Part shown: positions 26,336 to 34,366 of the stretch, piece by piece
How positions within the stretch are numbered: position 1 is the first letter of the stretch
Layout of the letters: every line of letters begins with the position of its first letter
Source: SAR202 cluster bacterium
GTDB taxonomy: Bacteria > Chloroflexota > Dehalococcoidia > Lucifugimonadales > UBA2985
DNA: 64,000 nt
Assembly: GCA_009391535.1 (NCBI GenBank)
Contig: VFHP01000024.1
Span: forward strand, 62,001-126,000
Direction: 5' to 3'
The notes under the pieces: model-generated
The model's database searches: none
Seen by the model: only the letters and a program-made list of their open reading frames with translations
What the model was told of the DNA's origin: nothing
Program-made: the position numbers and the translations under genes

Positions 26336-27172
26336 TTATTCTACAATTATATTATCTATTAAACGTGTATTGTTTATTATAACCGCCAATGATATTAACA
26401 CTGGTTTTTCTATAATAGTTAGTTCCTCAAGAGATCTTAATTTAGATATACTGACATAATCCACAGAAATCAGATCGCTGCCACCAAGCATTTTCGTTAT
26501 TCTATTCCTTATAATACCTGCGTCGTATTTTCCCTCCATGATCATTTCTTTGGCTTGTGAGAGAGATTGAAATAAGATATGAGCAGCATCTCTTTCGGCA
26601 TCTGTCAAAAATGCATTACGGCTACTCACTGCCAATCCATTTTCATCCCTGATAGTGGGCATATCAATTATAGATACAAACAAATTCAGGTCTTCGTTCA
26701 GCCTTTTTATTATGTTCAGTTGTTGGGCGTCTTTTTGGCCAAAATATGCCTTGTCGGGTTTAACTATGTTGAATAATTTGGTTACAATAGTTGCCACACC
26801 TTTGAAATGCCCAGGCCGTGATTGCCCCTCGAGTATAACTGAAGTTTTTTCTGCTTCAATCCAGGTTTCAAAGCCCTTAGGATACATCTCTTCGTTGTCA
26901 GGCAAGAAAGCTATATCTACCCCTGCCTTCTCTAACAATGCTAGATCAGCATTAAGTGGTTTAGGGTACTTTTCGAGGTCTGCAGCCGCATTGAATTGTG
27001 AGGGATTGACAAAGATACTTACCACAGTAGAATTATTGTCTTTCAAAGATTGATTTATAAGGGATTCGTGTCCTATGTGGAGAGCCCCCATAGTAGGTAC
27101 TAAGCCCACAGGACGTAATAAATCCTTTTGGATTGCCAACATTTCGGATACTTTACTTACAATTTTCATCAT
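26336..27172 (-). CDS. panC: Pantothenate synthetase PanC
   Basis: Ligates pantoate and beta-alanine using ATP to give pantothenate, the vitamin B5 precursor of coenzyme A. It is 278 residues. The HIGH-type nucleotidyl-transferase motif is VPTMGALHIGHESLI (H32, H35), then VNPSQFNAAADLEKYP, the ATP-site GVATIVTKLFNIVKPDKAYFGQKDAQQL and MPTIRDENGLAVSSRN. Its ATG follows the panB stop directly (TAA-ATG), so the two are translationally coupled. No panD is in the window. Confidence 0.97.
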   Translation of the reverse strand: MMKIVSKVSEMLAIQKDLLRPVGLVPTMGALHIGHESLINQSLKDNNSTVVSIFVNPSQFNAAADLEKYPKPLNADLALLEKAGVDIAFLPDNEEMYPKGFETWIEAEKTSVILEGQSRPGHFKGVATIVTKLFNIVKPDKAYFGQKDAQQLNIIKRLNEDLNLFVSIIDMPTIRDENGLAVSSRNAFLTDAERDAAHILFQSLSQAKEMIMEGKYDAGIIRNRITKMLGGSDLISVDYVSISKLRSLEELTIIEKPVLISLAVIINNTRLIDNIIVE

Positions 27173-28015
27173 TTATGATTTGAGGTCAGATCGTAATTCT
27201 TCCAACACCGCCTTCTTTATTTGGTAACTATGTGAATCATCTGGGAAAATACCTTGCTTAACCTCTGAAACATAAGACTTCAAGGCATTTTCTATGTTTT
27301 CGGCTAGGTTGCTATATTTCTTAGCGTGTTTTGGTTTGAAATCTTGGAAGAGGCCCAACATATCGTGGAAAACTTGCACCTGGCCATCACAATCCTTTCC
27401 TGAACCAATGGATATAGTGGGAACAGATACAGTATCAGTTATTAATTTTGCCAATTCTGCAGGCACACATTCCAATACTATGGAGAAAACCCCAGATTGT
27501 TCCAAAGCTTTTGCATCTTCGACCAGTGCTTTCGCAGAATCCAGAGTTTTGCCCTGTACTTTATAACCACTTAATTGATTTACGGATTGAGGAGTCAAAC
27601 CTATATGACCCATTACCGGTATGCCAGTAGAGACAATACGCTTTACGGTTTCTGATACCGATATGCCACCCTCCAATTTGACGGCATGAGCACCGGCTTC
27701 CTTTACAAGTATGCCAGCGTTCCATAGGGCATCTTCCACAGTTATTTGGTAAGACATGAATGGCATATCTGCAACTATTAATGCATTTGTGCTACCTCGA
27801 GACACTGCTTTGGTATGGTGAACCATGTCTTGCATAGTTACAGGTAAAGTCGAACCATAGCCAAGGACTACTTGACCAAGTGTGTCTCCTACTAATATCA
27901 GAGGAATGCCAATCTGATCTATTAATTTGGCTGAAGTGTAGTCGTATGCCGTTATAGTAGGTATTTTCTCACCGGCTTTTTTCATATTTCTTAGGTGATC
28001 TATAGTTATCTGCAT
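27173..28015 (-). CDS. panB: 3-methyl-2-oxobutanoate hydroxymethyltransferase PanB
   Basis: Transfers a hydroxymethyl group from methylene-THF to ketoisovalerate, giving ketopantoate. It is 280 residues, full length. Family motifs are TAYDYTSAKLIDQIGIPLILVGD, GYGSTLPVTMQDMVHH, the metal-site VADMPFMSY, VKLEGG, GHIGLTPQSV and LECVPAELA, then IGSGKDCDGQVQVFHD. It is immediately followed by panC, and preceded by a DUF2520 reductase gene that may supply the missing ketopantoate reductase step. Confidence 0.97.
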   Translation of the reverse strand: MQITIDHLRNMKKAGEKIPTITAYDYTSAKLIDQIGIPLILVGDTLGQVVLGYGSTLPVTMQDMVHHTKAVSRGSTNALIVADMPFMSYQITVEDALWNAGILVKEAGAHAVKLEGGISVSETVKRIVSTGIPVMGHIGLTPQSVNQLSGYKVQGKTLDSAKALVEDAKALEQSGVFSIVLECVPAELAKLITDTVSVPTISIGSGKDCDGQVQVFHDMLGLFQDFKPKHAKKYSNLAENIENALKSYVSEVKQGIFPDDSHSYQIKKAVLEELRSDLKS

Positions 28016-28049
28016 ATTGTCATCCTTTCATAAATCTTCAATAGATACT

Positions 28050-28961
28050 CTAAGCGACAGATTCCGTGTGTATGGCACTTATAGTTGATTTGAGTAGTAA
28101 TTCTATTTCTTCAAGTGTTTTATCCGTCTTACGTTCTAGCTCGATTGATATATTTGCTAATGACAATGCACAATATGTAGACAGTAAAGAGGGTTTGTGT
28201 TTCTTGAGAGAATCTATGTGTCCTTTGATAGTTCCTATGTCTCCTCTTGATATTGGTCCAGTTAGGGAATCCAACACTCCGTTTTGTGAGACATTATGTA
28301 TAGTTTGTTCCATTAAGGGAGTGAGAAAATCTAACGCTTGTTTTTCGCTGTAGCCGATAGATTTCCATATATCCACTGCTTTGCCTATAACTGTAGCAAT
28401 TAGTCCACACGACATAAACGCTGATACGTGATAGAGTAATTTATGTTCAGATGCTATCGATAAAGGAAATCCCCCAAGTTTATCTGTAACATTCTTTAAA
28501 TATTCTATAAGACTTAAGTCACCTTCTATGGCGAAATAGACATTTTTTAGAGTTATATCAGAGTTGTCATTCGAAAATGTTTGTAAAGGGTGATAAGAGG
28601 CAACTGAAGCTCCATCGGATTTTGCTTTATATAGCCAAAAACTTGTTCCAGCCCCTGAGCAGTGAACTACTCCCATGTTGCCTCGCCATTTTATAGATTC
28701 AGTAACCTTTTGTATGGAGTCATCTGGAGTTGTTATAAAGATTAAGTCACAATTGTCTACCAACTCTTGAGGTGTTTGGTATGGTTTGCATTCATTGGAA
28801 ATCAGTTTGCAGATGTTATGTGATGAGGATTTGTTTGAACTATATACTCCGTGAATATTGAATCCCGCAGAATTTAAATTCGGTGCAAGCGTCCTGCAAA
28901 TTTTGCCAGCGCCTATGAACCCTATTTTCTCGCTATTAATTTCGTTTTCTACGTCACACAT
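28050..28961 (-). CDS. Rossmann-like / DUF2520 oxidoreductase, candidate ketopantoate reductase
   Basis: 303 residues from ATG 28961, which follows the preceding stop by one base, so the two are coupled. The N-terminal NAD(P)-binding domain has IGFIGAGKICRTLAPNL and CDLIFITTPDDSIQKV. VHCSGAGTSFWL and ASYHPLQTF are typical of the DUF2520 family, and the helical second domain begins near KLLYHVSAFMSCGLIA. It lies between a small membrane protein gene and panB, and some DUF2520 proteins have been linked to pantoate formation. A PanE-like function is therefore likely by position but not shown by sequence alone. Confidence 0.85.
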   Translation of the reverse strand: MCDVENEINSEKIGFIGAGKICRTLAPNLNSAGFNIHGVYSSNKSSSHNICKLISNECKPYQTPQELVDNCDLIFITTPDDSIQKVTESIKWRGNMGVVHCSGAGTSFWLYKAKSDGASVASYHPLQTFSNDNSDITLKNVYFAIEGDLSLIEYLKNVTDKLGGFPLSIASEHKLLYHVSAFMSCGLIATVIGKAVDIWKSIGYSEKQALDFLTPLMEQTIHNVSQNGVLDSLTGPISRGDIGTIKGHIDSLKKHKPSLLSTYCALSLANISIELERKTDKTLEEIELLLKSTISAIHTESVA

Positions 28962-28962
28962 T

Positions 28963-29127
28963 TCATTTAATCCACATATAAACACTAGATAATGCAAGGC
29001 CAATTGAGCAAAGAGTCCCACCCCAGATCAGCATTCTGAGGTCATTTTCTCCAATGAAGGAAGCAGCGGTCATTCCAACACCAAAGCTGGTAAATGTAAC
29101 ACCCCAAGTTAATAATCTATTTTTCAT
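28963..29127 (-). CDS. Small hypothetical membrane protein at the head of the pan operon
   Basis: 54 residues from ATG 29127 to TGA 28963-28965. Two hydrophobic helices are predicted (LLTWGVTFTSFGVGMTAAS and MLIWGGTLCSIGLALSSVYMWI) with a charged loop (GENDLR) between. The frame is open further upstream to about 29274, but that part would cross an intrinsic terminator and promoter signals, so I reject the longer form. No SD is seen before the ATG. A promoter 21 bp upstream would give a very short leader. Function unknown; its stop nearly abuts the start of the DUF2520 gene. Confidence 0.5.
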   Translation of the reverse strand: MKNRLLTWGVTFTSFGVGMTAASFIGENDLRMLIWGGTLCSIGLALSSVYMWIK

Positions 29128-29147
29128 ATTGTGGTTTCTTAGTACGG

Positions 29148-29177
29148 ATTCTATTGTCGATTCGGTAATATTTCCAA
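29148..29177 (-). promoter_or_regulatory. Probable promoter of the pantothenate operon
   Basis: On the minus strand: TTGGAA (29172-29177), an 18-nt spacer, and TAGAAT (29148-29153). It lies just past the small-RNA terminator and would drive the small membrane protein, DUF2520, panB, panC and surE independently of the RNA gene. Confidence 0.4.
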
Positions 29178-29179
29178 AT

Positions 29180-29214
29180 AAAAAAAGACCAGCCACCATA
29201 AGGCGGGGGTCTTC
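29180..29214 (-). terminator. Intrinsic terminator of the small RNA
   Basis: On the minus strand, arms AAGACC and GGTCTT (29209-29214 and 29185-29190) enclose a CCCGCC/GGTGG inner stem with a TTAT loop, followed at once by a run of seven T (29180-29186 read in reverse). This is the clearest rho-independent terminator in the window. Confidence 0.8.
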
Positions 29215-29315
29215 TTTATGCCTATAAGTCCACATGTTATGCCGTCGTGGTCTCAAGATCCCCGCGGCCCCCAAACTGAGTCGATCAAGCTCACTACTTC
29301 ATTGAAGTTAATGGC
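29180..29315 (-). ncRNA. Candidate stand-alone structured small RNA (~135 nt)
   Basis: A minus-strand transcription unit with no plausible protein. The consensus promoter at 29322-29350 predicts a start near 29315, and an intrinsic terminator ends it at about 29180. Between them I can fold a short hairpin (ACTTC-AAT-GAAGT, 29296-29308), and a long one whose arms are GCCGCGGGGATC and GACCACGACGGC around a TTGA loop (about 29241-29268, with two bulged positions and one extra A), then the terminator stem. A G5 run next to the long hairpin could also pair with the C5 run of the terminator, so a leader/attenuator for the pan operon is an alternative. It lacks the motifs I would expect in SRP RNA, tmRNA, RNase P RNA or a T-box. 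Confidence 0.55.
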
Positions 29316-29321
29316 GACAGG

Positions 29322-29350
29322 ATTGTACTTATGCACAAAAACTTTGTCAA
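29322..29350 (-). promoter_or_regulatory. Near-consensus sigma-70 promoter of the small RNA
   Basis: On the minus strand: perfect TTGACA (29345-29350), exactly 17 nt of spacer, and TACAAT (29322-29327). One of the two best promoters in the window, as expected for an abundant RNA. Confidence 0.75.
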
Positions 29351-29476
29351 TCCACAATATTGACACTGATATAGGCCCAAGTTAGAATTCTAGTCATGGA
29401 ATTGGTTGTTGTTTGTCGCAGTAAAAATTGCTAACAACTGCTATTACTGTACTTCTTTAAAGGTGGGTGTGCCAGC

Positions 29477-30448
29477 ATGGCGGATTCTAGTAACGGTAAA
29501 ACCCTTTCGGACTATGTTGCAGGTTCATTCAAAGGCTCTGAGCTCGATGGATTAGACGCAGTAATTTCCGCAATCGCCGAAGGGTCGGCTCATGTTCACT
29601 CTCAAGTTCAAGCTGCTGCACTAGCAGATGCTCTTGGTACTACTGGAGAGACCAATGTGCAGGGAGAAATAGTGCAGAGACTGGACAAATCAAGTTCAGA
29701 CACATTTGTCGACGTGCTTAATGGATGTGGACGAGTAGCAGTGATAGGTTGCGAAGAGATAGAGGATCCTGTGATTGCTGGTGACAGTAATCTTCATGAA
29801 TATATAGTTTTGATGGATCCTTTAGACGGATCTTCTAATATAGACGTTGCCGTTAGTATAGGTTCTATATTTGGGATATGGAGAAGAAACCTTGGCGAAG
29901 AGGTCAATAATGATTCGCTACTGAAACCAGGTTCTGAACAAATTGCGGCTGCATATGTAGTGTATGGTTCCAGTACGGTTTTGGTTATAGCAACTCATTC
30001 AAATGTCCAAGGTTTTACCTTGGATCCGGAAACAGGTAATTTTGTAATGACACATCCAAATCTAAAAATACCTGATCAGTGCCCTTATTACAGTACCAAT
30101 GAAGGTAATTTTGGGAATTTAGATGATAATACTAGACAGGCGATAATGAATCTAAGAAATAGCCTGTCTCTTAGGTATGTTGGGTCACTTGTAGCAGATT
30201 TCCACCGCAACTTACTAAAAGGGGGTATCTTTTTATATCCAGCTGATAAAGGGCGCCCAAATGGTAGGTTAAGGTTAATGTATGAAGCTAATCCACTGGG
30301 TTTTGTTGCTGAGCAAGCGGGTGGTTCTGCGTCTACAGGTAGCGAGAGAATCTTGGATATATTACCGAAGGAATTGCATCAGAGAACAGCTCTGATAATT
30401 GGTAATGCGGATTTTGTAGGAGACGCAGTCAACACTATTGGTGGTTAG
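29477..30448 (+). CDS. fbp: Fructose-1,6-bisphosphatase class I
   Basis: Removes the 1-phosphate from fructose-1,6-bisphosphate in gluconeogenesis. It is 323 residues. The metal-binding signature is MDPLDGSSNIDVAVSIGSIFGIW (D114, D117). Other class I marks are CEEIEDPVI, YVVYGSSTVLVI, FTLDPETGNFVMTHPNL, RYVGSLVADFHRNLLKGGIFLYP and KGRPNGRLRLMYEANP. Start ATG 29477, with AAAGGTGGG about 13 nt upstream. It is followed on the same strand by class I aldolase, the neighbouring gluconeogenic step, about 95 bp away. Confidence 0.97.
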   Translation: MADSSNGKTLSDYVAGSFKGSELDGLDAVISAIAEGSAHVHSQVQAAALADALGTTGETNVQGEIVQRLDKSSSDTFVDVLNGCGRVAVIGCEEIEDPVIAGDSNLHEYIVLMDPLDGSSNIDVAVSIGSIFGIWRRNLGEEVNNDSLLKPGSEQIAAAYVVYGSSTVLVIATHSNVQGFTLDPETGNFVMTHPNLKIPDQCPYYSTNEGNFGNLDDNTRQAIMNLRNSLSLRYVGSLVADFHRNLLKGGIFLYPADKGRPNGRLRLMYEANPLGFVAEQAGGSASTGSERILDILPKELHQRTALIIGNADFVGDAVNTIGG

Positions 30449-30543
30449 GGTTAAGGACAGAGGTATGGCTGTTGTACATGGGACCCTATCCAAAGAAGAT
30501 ATAAATTTGAACAAAGTAAACCATACATATTAAGGAGTCGAAA

Positions 30544-31554
30544 ATGGATTCACAAAAATTGATCGATACCGCTCAGGCTTTGGTGGTTAAAAGCAAAGGG
30601 ATTCTTGCTGCCGACGAAAGTGGTGGCACTATTAAACGTAGATTTGATTCCATTAACGTTGAGTCTACTGAAGATAATAGAAGAGATTACAGGGAGATGC
30701 TTTTCAGAACCGAAGGAGTGTCAGACTATATCAGCGGCGTAATTTTATTCGACGAAACTATCAAACAGAATGGAGCTGACGGCACCCCAATAGTTAAAGT
30801 ACTTTTAGATAGAGGCATAATACCAGGTATAAAAGTAGATAAAGGTACCCAAGCCCTCCCAGGTTCACCATCTGAATTAGTCACTGAAGGGTTGGATGGA
30901 TTAAGAGCACGACTAGAAGAGTATGCTTCACTGGGTGCAGGTTTTACGAAATGGAGAGGGGTAATAACAATCGGAGAAGGAATACCAACGCCATATTGTA
31001 TAGAAGCTAACGCTCATGCGCTTGCGCGTTTTGCTGCTTTAAGTCAAGAAGCTGGACTCGTTCCAATTGTTGAACCAGAGGTTCTTATGGATGGTGATCA
31101 TAGTATAGATCAGTGTTTTGAAGCTAATGAAGCTACTTTAAAAGAGGTGTTTGCGAATTTAAGCAGACAAGGAGTGATGTTGGAAGGAGCCTTACTTAAG
31201 CCCAGCATGGTTTTGTCTGGCAATAAGGCCGCTAATCGTGCTAATCCAGAGGAAGTTGCTGCGAAGACAATAGAGTGTTTTAGGCGTTCTGTTCCAGCAG
31301 CTCTGCCAGGTATAGTATTTTTGTCAGGAGGGCAATCTGACGAAGAGGCCACTGCTAACCTAAACGCTATTAATGAAAGAGCGAACGAATTTGGTGCCCC
31401 ATGGGCATTGAGTTTTTCTTATGGGAGAGGATTACAGGCTGCACCACTAAAAGCCTGGAGCGGTCAATCTTCTAACGTTGAACAGGCAAAGGAAGCATTT
31501 TATAATCGGGCAAAATTAACAAGTGCGGCACGAGACGGAGTATACGTACCGTAA
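30544..31554 (+). CDS. Fructose-bisphosphate aldolase class I
   Basis: Reversible condensation of DHAP and glyceraldehyde-3-phosphate by a Schiff-base mechanism. It is 336 residues. It belongs to the class I group shared with animals and plants: GILAADESGGTIKRRFD near the N-terminus, VILFDETIKQ, GIIPGIKVDKG, KWRGVI, EPEVLMDGDH and the Schiff-base Lys219 in GALLKPSMVL, then FLSGGQSDEEA and FSYGRGLQ. SD AAGGAG is seven bases before the ATG. Together with fbp it forms a gluconeogenic pair, which suits a heterotroph that builds sugars from small organic acids. It lacks the class II zinc motif. Confidence 0.95.
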   Translation: MDSQKLIDTAQALVVKSKGILAADESGGTIKRRFDSINVESTEDNRRDYREMLFRTEGVSDYISGVILFDETIKQNGADGTPIVKVLLDRGIIPGIKVDKGTQALPGSPSELVTEGLDGLRARLEEYASLGAGFTKWRGVITIGEGIPTPYCIEANAHALARFAALSQEAGLVPIVEPEVLMDGDHSIDQCFEANEATLKEVFANLSRQGVMLEGALLKPSMVLSGNKAANRANPEEVAAKTIECFRRSVPAALPGIVFLSGGQSDEEATANLNAINERANEFGAPWALSFSYGRGLQAAPLKAWSGQSSNVEQAKEAFYNRAKLTSAARDGVYVP

Positions 31555-31572
31555 TGGATGTGAGAACATCCA
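31555..31572 (+). other. Intercistronic hairpin after the aldolase gene
   Basis: A perfect 7-bp stem TGGATGT/ACATCCA with a GAGA tetraloop, directly after the aldolase stop codon. No T run follows, so it is more likely to mark the mRNA end, slow decay or act as a processing site than to be a strong terminator. Confidence 0.4.
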
Positions 31573-31600
31573 AAGTTTAAATTACGGGTGGTCTTAAGTC

Positions 31601-32209
31601 GTGCCCAATACATCTAATGATAAAATTCTGATTGCTACGAATAATGCAGGAAAAGTTCTTGAATTGTCCAAGTTGTTGGCGTCTAGTGGTTTCATTGTTA
31701 CTACTCCTAAGCAAGAAAATATTCAAATGGATGTCGAAGAAACAGGGCAGACTTTTGAAGATAATGCTGCAATTAAAGCTTTGGCTTTCGCTAGAACATC
31801 TGGTTTGTTATCAATCGCGGATGACTCAGGGTTGGAGGTGGAATATCTGAATGGAGAGCCAGGAGTAAGATCCGCTCGTTATGCTGGTGAAAATGCTAGC
31901 GACATTGACAGGGTCTGGTACTTATTGGATAAACTGAAAGATGTTGAATGGTCAAAAAGGCAAGCTAGATTTAAATCTGTAATAGCGATTGCAGATCCAG
32001 AAGGTGTAATCGAGATGTTTGAAGGCACATGTGAGGGCTACATATTATTTGAACCAGTTGGTCTTAATGGTTTCGGATATGACCCAATATTTTATTTGCC
32101 GCTTGAGGGTAAATCTATGTCTGAGTTGAGCCTTGAAAACAAAAACAAGATTAGCCATAGGGGTTTGGCAATGGAAAAAGCTGTAAGGTTTTTGAACCAG
32201 ATTAATTGA
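31601..32209 (+). CDS. rdgB: XTP/dITP diphosphatase (RdgB/HAM1 family)
   Basis: Hydrolyses non-canonical purine nucleotides (XTP, dITP) so they are not built into DNA or RNA. It is 202 residues, start GTG 31601. Motifs are ILIATNNAGKVLELSKLL, FEDNAAIKALAFA, the substrate-binding ADDSGLEVEYLNGEPGVRSARY and GFGYDPIFYLP, then LSLENKNKISHRGLA. It follows the aldolase gene by 46 bp and precedes moaA. Confidence 0.95.
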   Translation: MPNTSNDKILIATNNAGKVLELSKLLASSGFIVTTPKQENIQMDVEETGQTFEDNAAIKALAFARTSGLLSIADDSGLEVEYLNGEPGVRSARYAGENASDIDRVWYLLDKLKDVEWSKRQARFKSVIAIADPEGVIEMFEGTCEGYILFEPVGLNGFGYDPIFYLPLEGKSMSELSLENKNKISHRGLAMEKAVRFLNQIN

Positions 32210-32312
32210 CTCAAATAAACATTATTACGGATAAATTTTGTCTTGGATTTAAAAACCGTATTATTTGATCTATTATAGGGATGTTAATTATAGTAAGGCA
32301 TAGTTTTCATTA

Positions 32313-33341
32313 GTGATGATCGATAGCAACCCAATAATTAAAGATATTTTCGGGAGGCCTCTCAGAGATTTACGTGTGTCTGTGACAGATAGATGTAATT
32401 TCCGATGCCCTTACTGTATGCCTGCTGAAATATACGGAGAGAGATATCAATTCTTACCAAGGGAAGAAATACTATCATTTGAAGAGATAGCGAGACTGAC
32501 TAATGTTTTTGTTGGTCTTGGAACTAAGAAAATCAGACTTACCGGCGGAGAACCCTTGGTGCGTACGGGCGTGGACGAATTGATAAGTTTATTGACACGT
32601 ATAGATGGTGTGGAAGATCTAACTTTAACAACGAACGGTTATCTTTTGGAAGATCAGGCCATGGGTTTAAAACAGGCAGGGCTGCAAAGGATAACAGTTA
32701 GCTTAGATAGCTTAAATGATCAGGTTTTCGGAGTTATGAATGGGCGGGGATTCAAAGTTGACAGAGTAATTAAAGGTATAGAGAGATCAATTGAGGTAGG
32801 TTTGACTCCTATAAAGGTCAATGCAGTTGTGCAAAAAGGTATTAACGATCATACAGTGATAGATATGTTAAGACATTTTCGTGGTACAGGTGTAATAGTT
32901 AGGTTTATAGAATATATGGATGTGGGCAATCTGAATGGTTGGAAAATGGAAGAAGTCCTCCCTTCTAAAGAACTGGTGGAAATCATAAATGCTGAATTGC
33001 CCATAGAACCAGTGGGTAAAAATTACTTAGGCGAGGTAGCTGATAGATATCGTTACAGAGATGGAAGTGGAGAAATAGGGTTCATTTCCTCCGTCACAGA
33101 AACTTTTTGCCAAAATTGTACGAGGGCTCGAATATCTACTGACGGTAAATTATTCACCTGTCTTTTTGGTGAATCTGGATTCGATCTGAGAGGGCCAATT
33201 AGAGATGGTTATTCGGATGAACAAATCAGGGAATTAATAACAAGTGTTTGGAACAAAAGAGATGACAGATATTCAGAGATTAGGGCATCCATCACAGATC
33301 AGGCTAGGAGAAAGGTCGAAATGTATCAGATTGGGGGATAA
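32313..33341 (+). CDS. moaA: GTP 3',8-cyclase MoaA
   Basis: The radical-SAM enzyme that, with MoaC, converts GTP to cyclic pyranopterin monophosphate, the first stage of molybdenum cofactor synthesis. It is 342 residues. The N-terminal SAM cluster is C28-x3-C32-x2-C35 (TDRCNFRCPYCM). IRLTGGEPLVR binds SAM, and the C-terminal second cluster is FCQNCTRARIS with a third Cys in LFTCLFG. It ends in the functionally important Gly-Gly (MYQIGG). It lies just upstream of the RNase HI-MoaC gene, giving a linked first step of cofactor synthesis. A molybdo-hydroxylase operon is at 53.7-57.5 kb. Confidence 0.97.
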   Translation: MMIDSNPIIKDIFGRPLRDLRVSVTDRCNFRCPYCMPAEIYGERYQFLPREEILSFEEIARLTNVFVGLGTKKIRLTGGEPLVRTGVDELISLLTRIDGVEDLTLTTNGYLLEDQAMGLKQAGLQRITVSLDSLNDQVFGVMNGRGFKVDRVIKGIERSIEVGLTPIKVNAVVQKGINDHTVIDMLRHFRGTGVIVRFIEYMDVGNLNGWKMEEVLPSKELVEIINAELPIEPVGKNYLGEVADRYRYRDGSGEIGFISSVTETFCQNCTRARISTDGKLFTCLFGESGFDLRGPIRDGYSDEQIRELITSVWNKRDDRYSEIRASITDQARRKVEMYQIGG

Positions 33342-33387
33342 CGGATTATTCCTATTGTAATCGTTCTACTTATATTTATTACTCAGA

Positions 33388-34281
33388 ATGGAAGCTCTAA
33401 TGCCCAATGATTCAGAGACCTACTATATTTTTACCGATGGCGCCTGTAAGGGTAATCCAGGTCCTGGAGGATGGGCTGCTATAATTCGCTTTGAGGGATT
33501 AGATACCGAATTGAAAGGTTATGCTGCAGATACAACGAACAATAAGATGGAGATTACTGCAGCCATAAAAGGCTTGGAGATTTTGCCTTCCGGTGCTAGA
33601 GCTGTTGTGTGTTCCGATAGTAGTTATTTGGTTAATACTATGACAAAAGGATGGAAAAAGAATACAAACAAGGATCTGTGGGACGCACTTGACGCACTTA
33701 CATCTAAGATTGATGTAGAATGGCAATGGGTAAAGGGTCATAGTGGTCATAGTGAAAATGAGAGAGCGGACAAACTAGCTTCATTTATGGCGGAGAGTAA
33801 AGGTATGAGTAAACTTACACATATTGATGACAAAGGTGATGTGTCTATGGTGGATGTTGGATCAAAAGGACAAACAAGGCGGGAAGCAATTGCTACCGGG
33901 TCTGTTGTGATGAAACCCGATACTTTAGCATTGGTACTCGAGGGATCTATAGAAAAGGGGAGTGTTTTCTCCGTGGCAAGAATAGCTGGGATAATGGCGG
34001 CCAAAAAGACTTCAGATTTGATACCTCTTTGCCACCAATTGCCGATAGATAAAGTTCAAATAGATCTGGAGGCAGACGAACATAACAGCAGTATAATAAT
34101 TAGAGCTTCAGCTAGTACCACAGCAAAAACTGGAGTTGAAATGGAGGCTCTTACGGCAGTTTCTATCGCTGCTTTGGCGATATATGACATGTGCAAGGGT
34201 GTGGACAAATTCATGCACATAGAGGGTGTTAAGCTGCTGAAAAAAACTGGTGGTAAGAGCGGAGATATAGTAGCTTTTTAA
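33388..34281 (+). CDS. rnhA-moaC: RNase HI - cyclic pyranopterin monophosphate synthase (MoaC) fusion
   Basis: One 297-residue reading frame joins two complete, unrelated enzymes. Residues ~11-135 are RNase HI: YYIFTDGACKGNPGPGGWA (D17), NNKMEITAAIKGL (E55), VCSDSSYL (D77) and GHSGHSENERADKLA (H121, D128). Residues ~140-297 are MoaC: LTHIDDKGDVSMVDVG, K190, KTSDLIPLCHQLP (H216), KTGVEMEALTAVS (E251, E253), YDMCKGVDK (D267, K270) and KSGGKSGD-like TGGKSGD. All catalytic residues of both are kept. Met140 (33805) is preceded by GGAGAG seven bases upstream, so MoaC may also be made alone from an internal start. The second ATG at 33400 is a likely true start, with GGAAG before it. Confidence 0.93.
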   Translation: MEALMPNDSETYYIFTDGACKGNPGPGGWAAIIRFEGLDTELKGYAADTTNNKMEITAAIKGLEILPSGARAVVCSDSSYLVNTMTKGWKKNTNKDLWDALDALTSKIDVEWQWVKGHSGHSENERADKLASFMAESKGMSKLTHIDDKGDVSMVDVGSKGQTRREAIATGSVVMKPDTLALVLEGSIEKGSVFSVARIAGIMAAKKTSDLIPLCHQLPIDKVQIDLEADEHNSSIIIRASASTTAKTGVEMEALTAVSIAALAIYDMCKGVDKFMHIEGVKLLKKTGGKSGDIVAF

Positions 34282-34316
34282 CGTCAATGTGACTACCACA
34301 TAATGGCTAAATGCCG

Positions 34317-34345
34317 TTGACCATGGAGATGGCATGTGATAATAT
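34317..34345 (+). promoter_or_regulatory. Promoter of the ATP synthase operon
   Basis: TTGACC (34317-34322), a 17-nt spacer, and TAATAT (34340-34345). The predicted start near 34352 gives a leader of only about 15 nt before the TTG start of atpI, which has GGGG as a short SD. Confidence 0.6.
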
Positions 34346-34366
34346 GCACACTGTTTGGCGGGGTCC

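Noticed and set aside
28963-29274. A 103-codon version of the small membrane protein at the head of the pan genes
   Set aside because: The extra N-terminal part would run through an intrinsic terminator and a promoter-like site and has no SD; the 54-codon form from 29127 is preferred.
29180-29315. T-box leader, SRP RNA, tmRNA or RNase P RNA for the small RNA locus
   Set aside because: I could not find the T-box core, the SRP GGAA/AGCAG tetraloop region, a tRNA-like end or RNase P core motifs.
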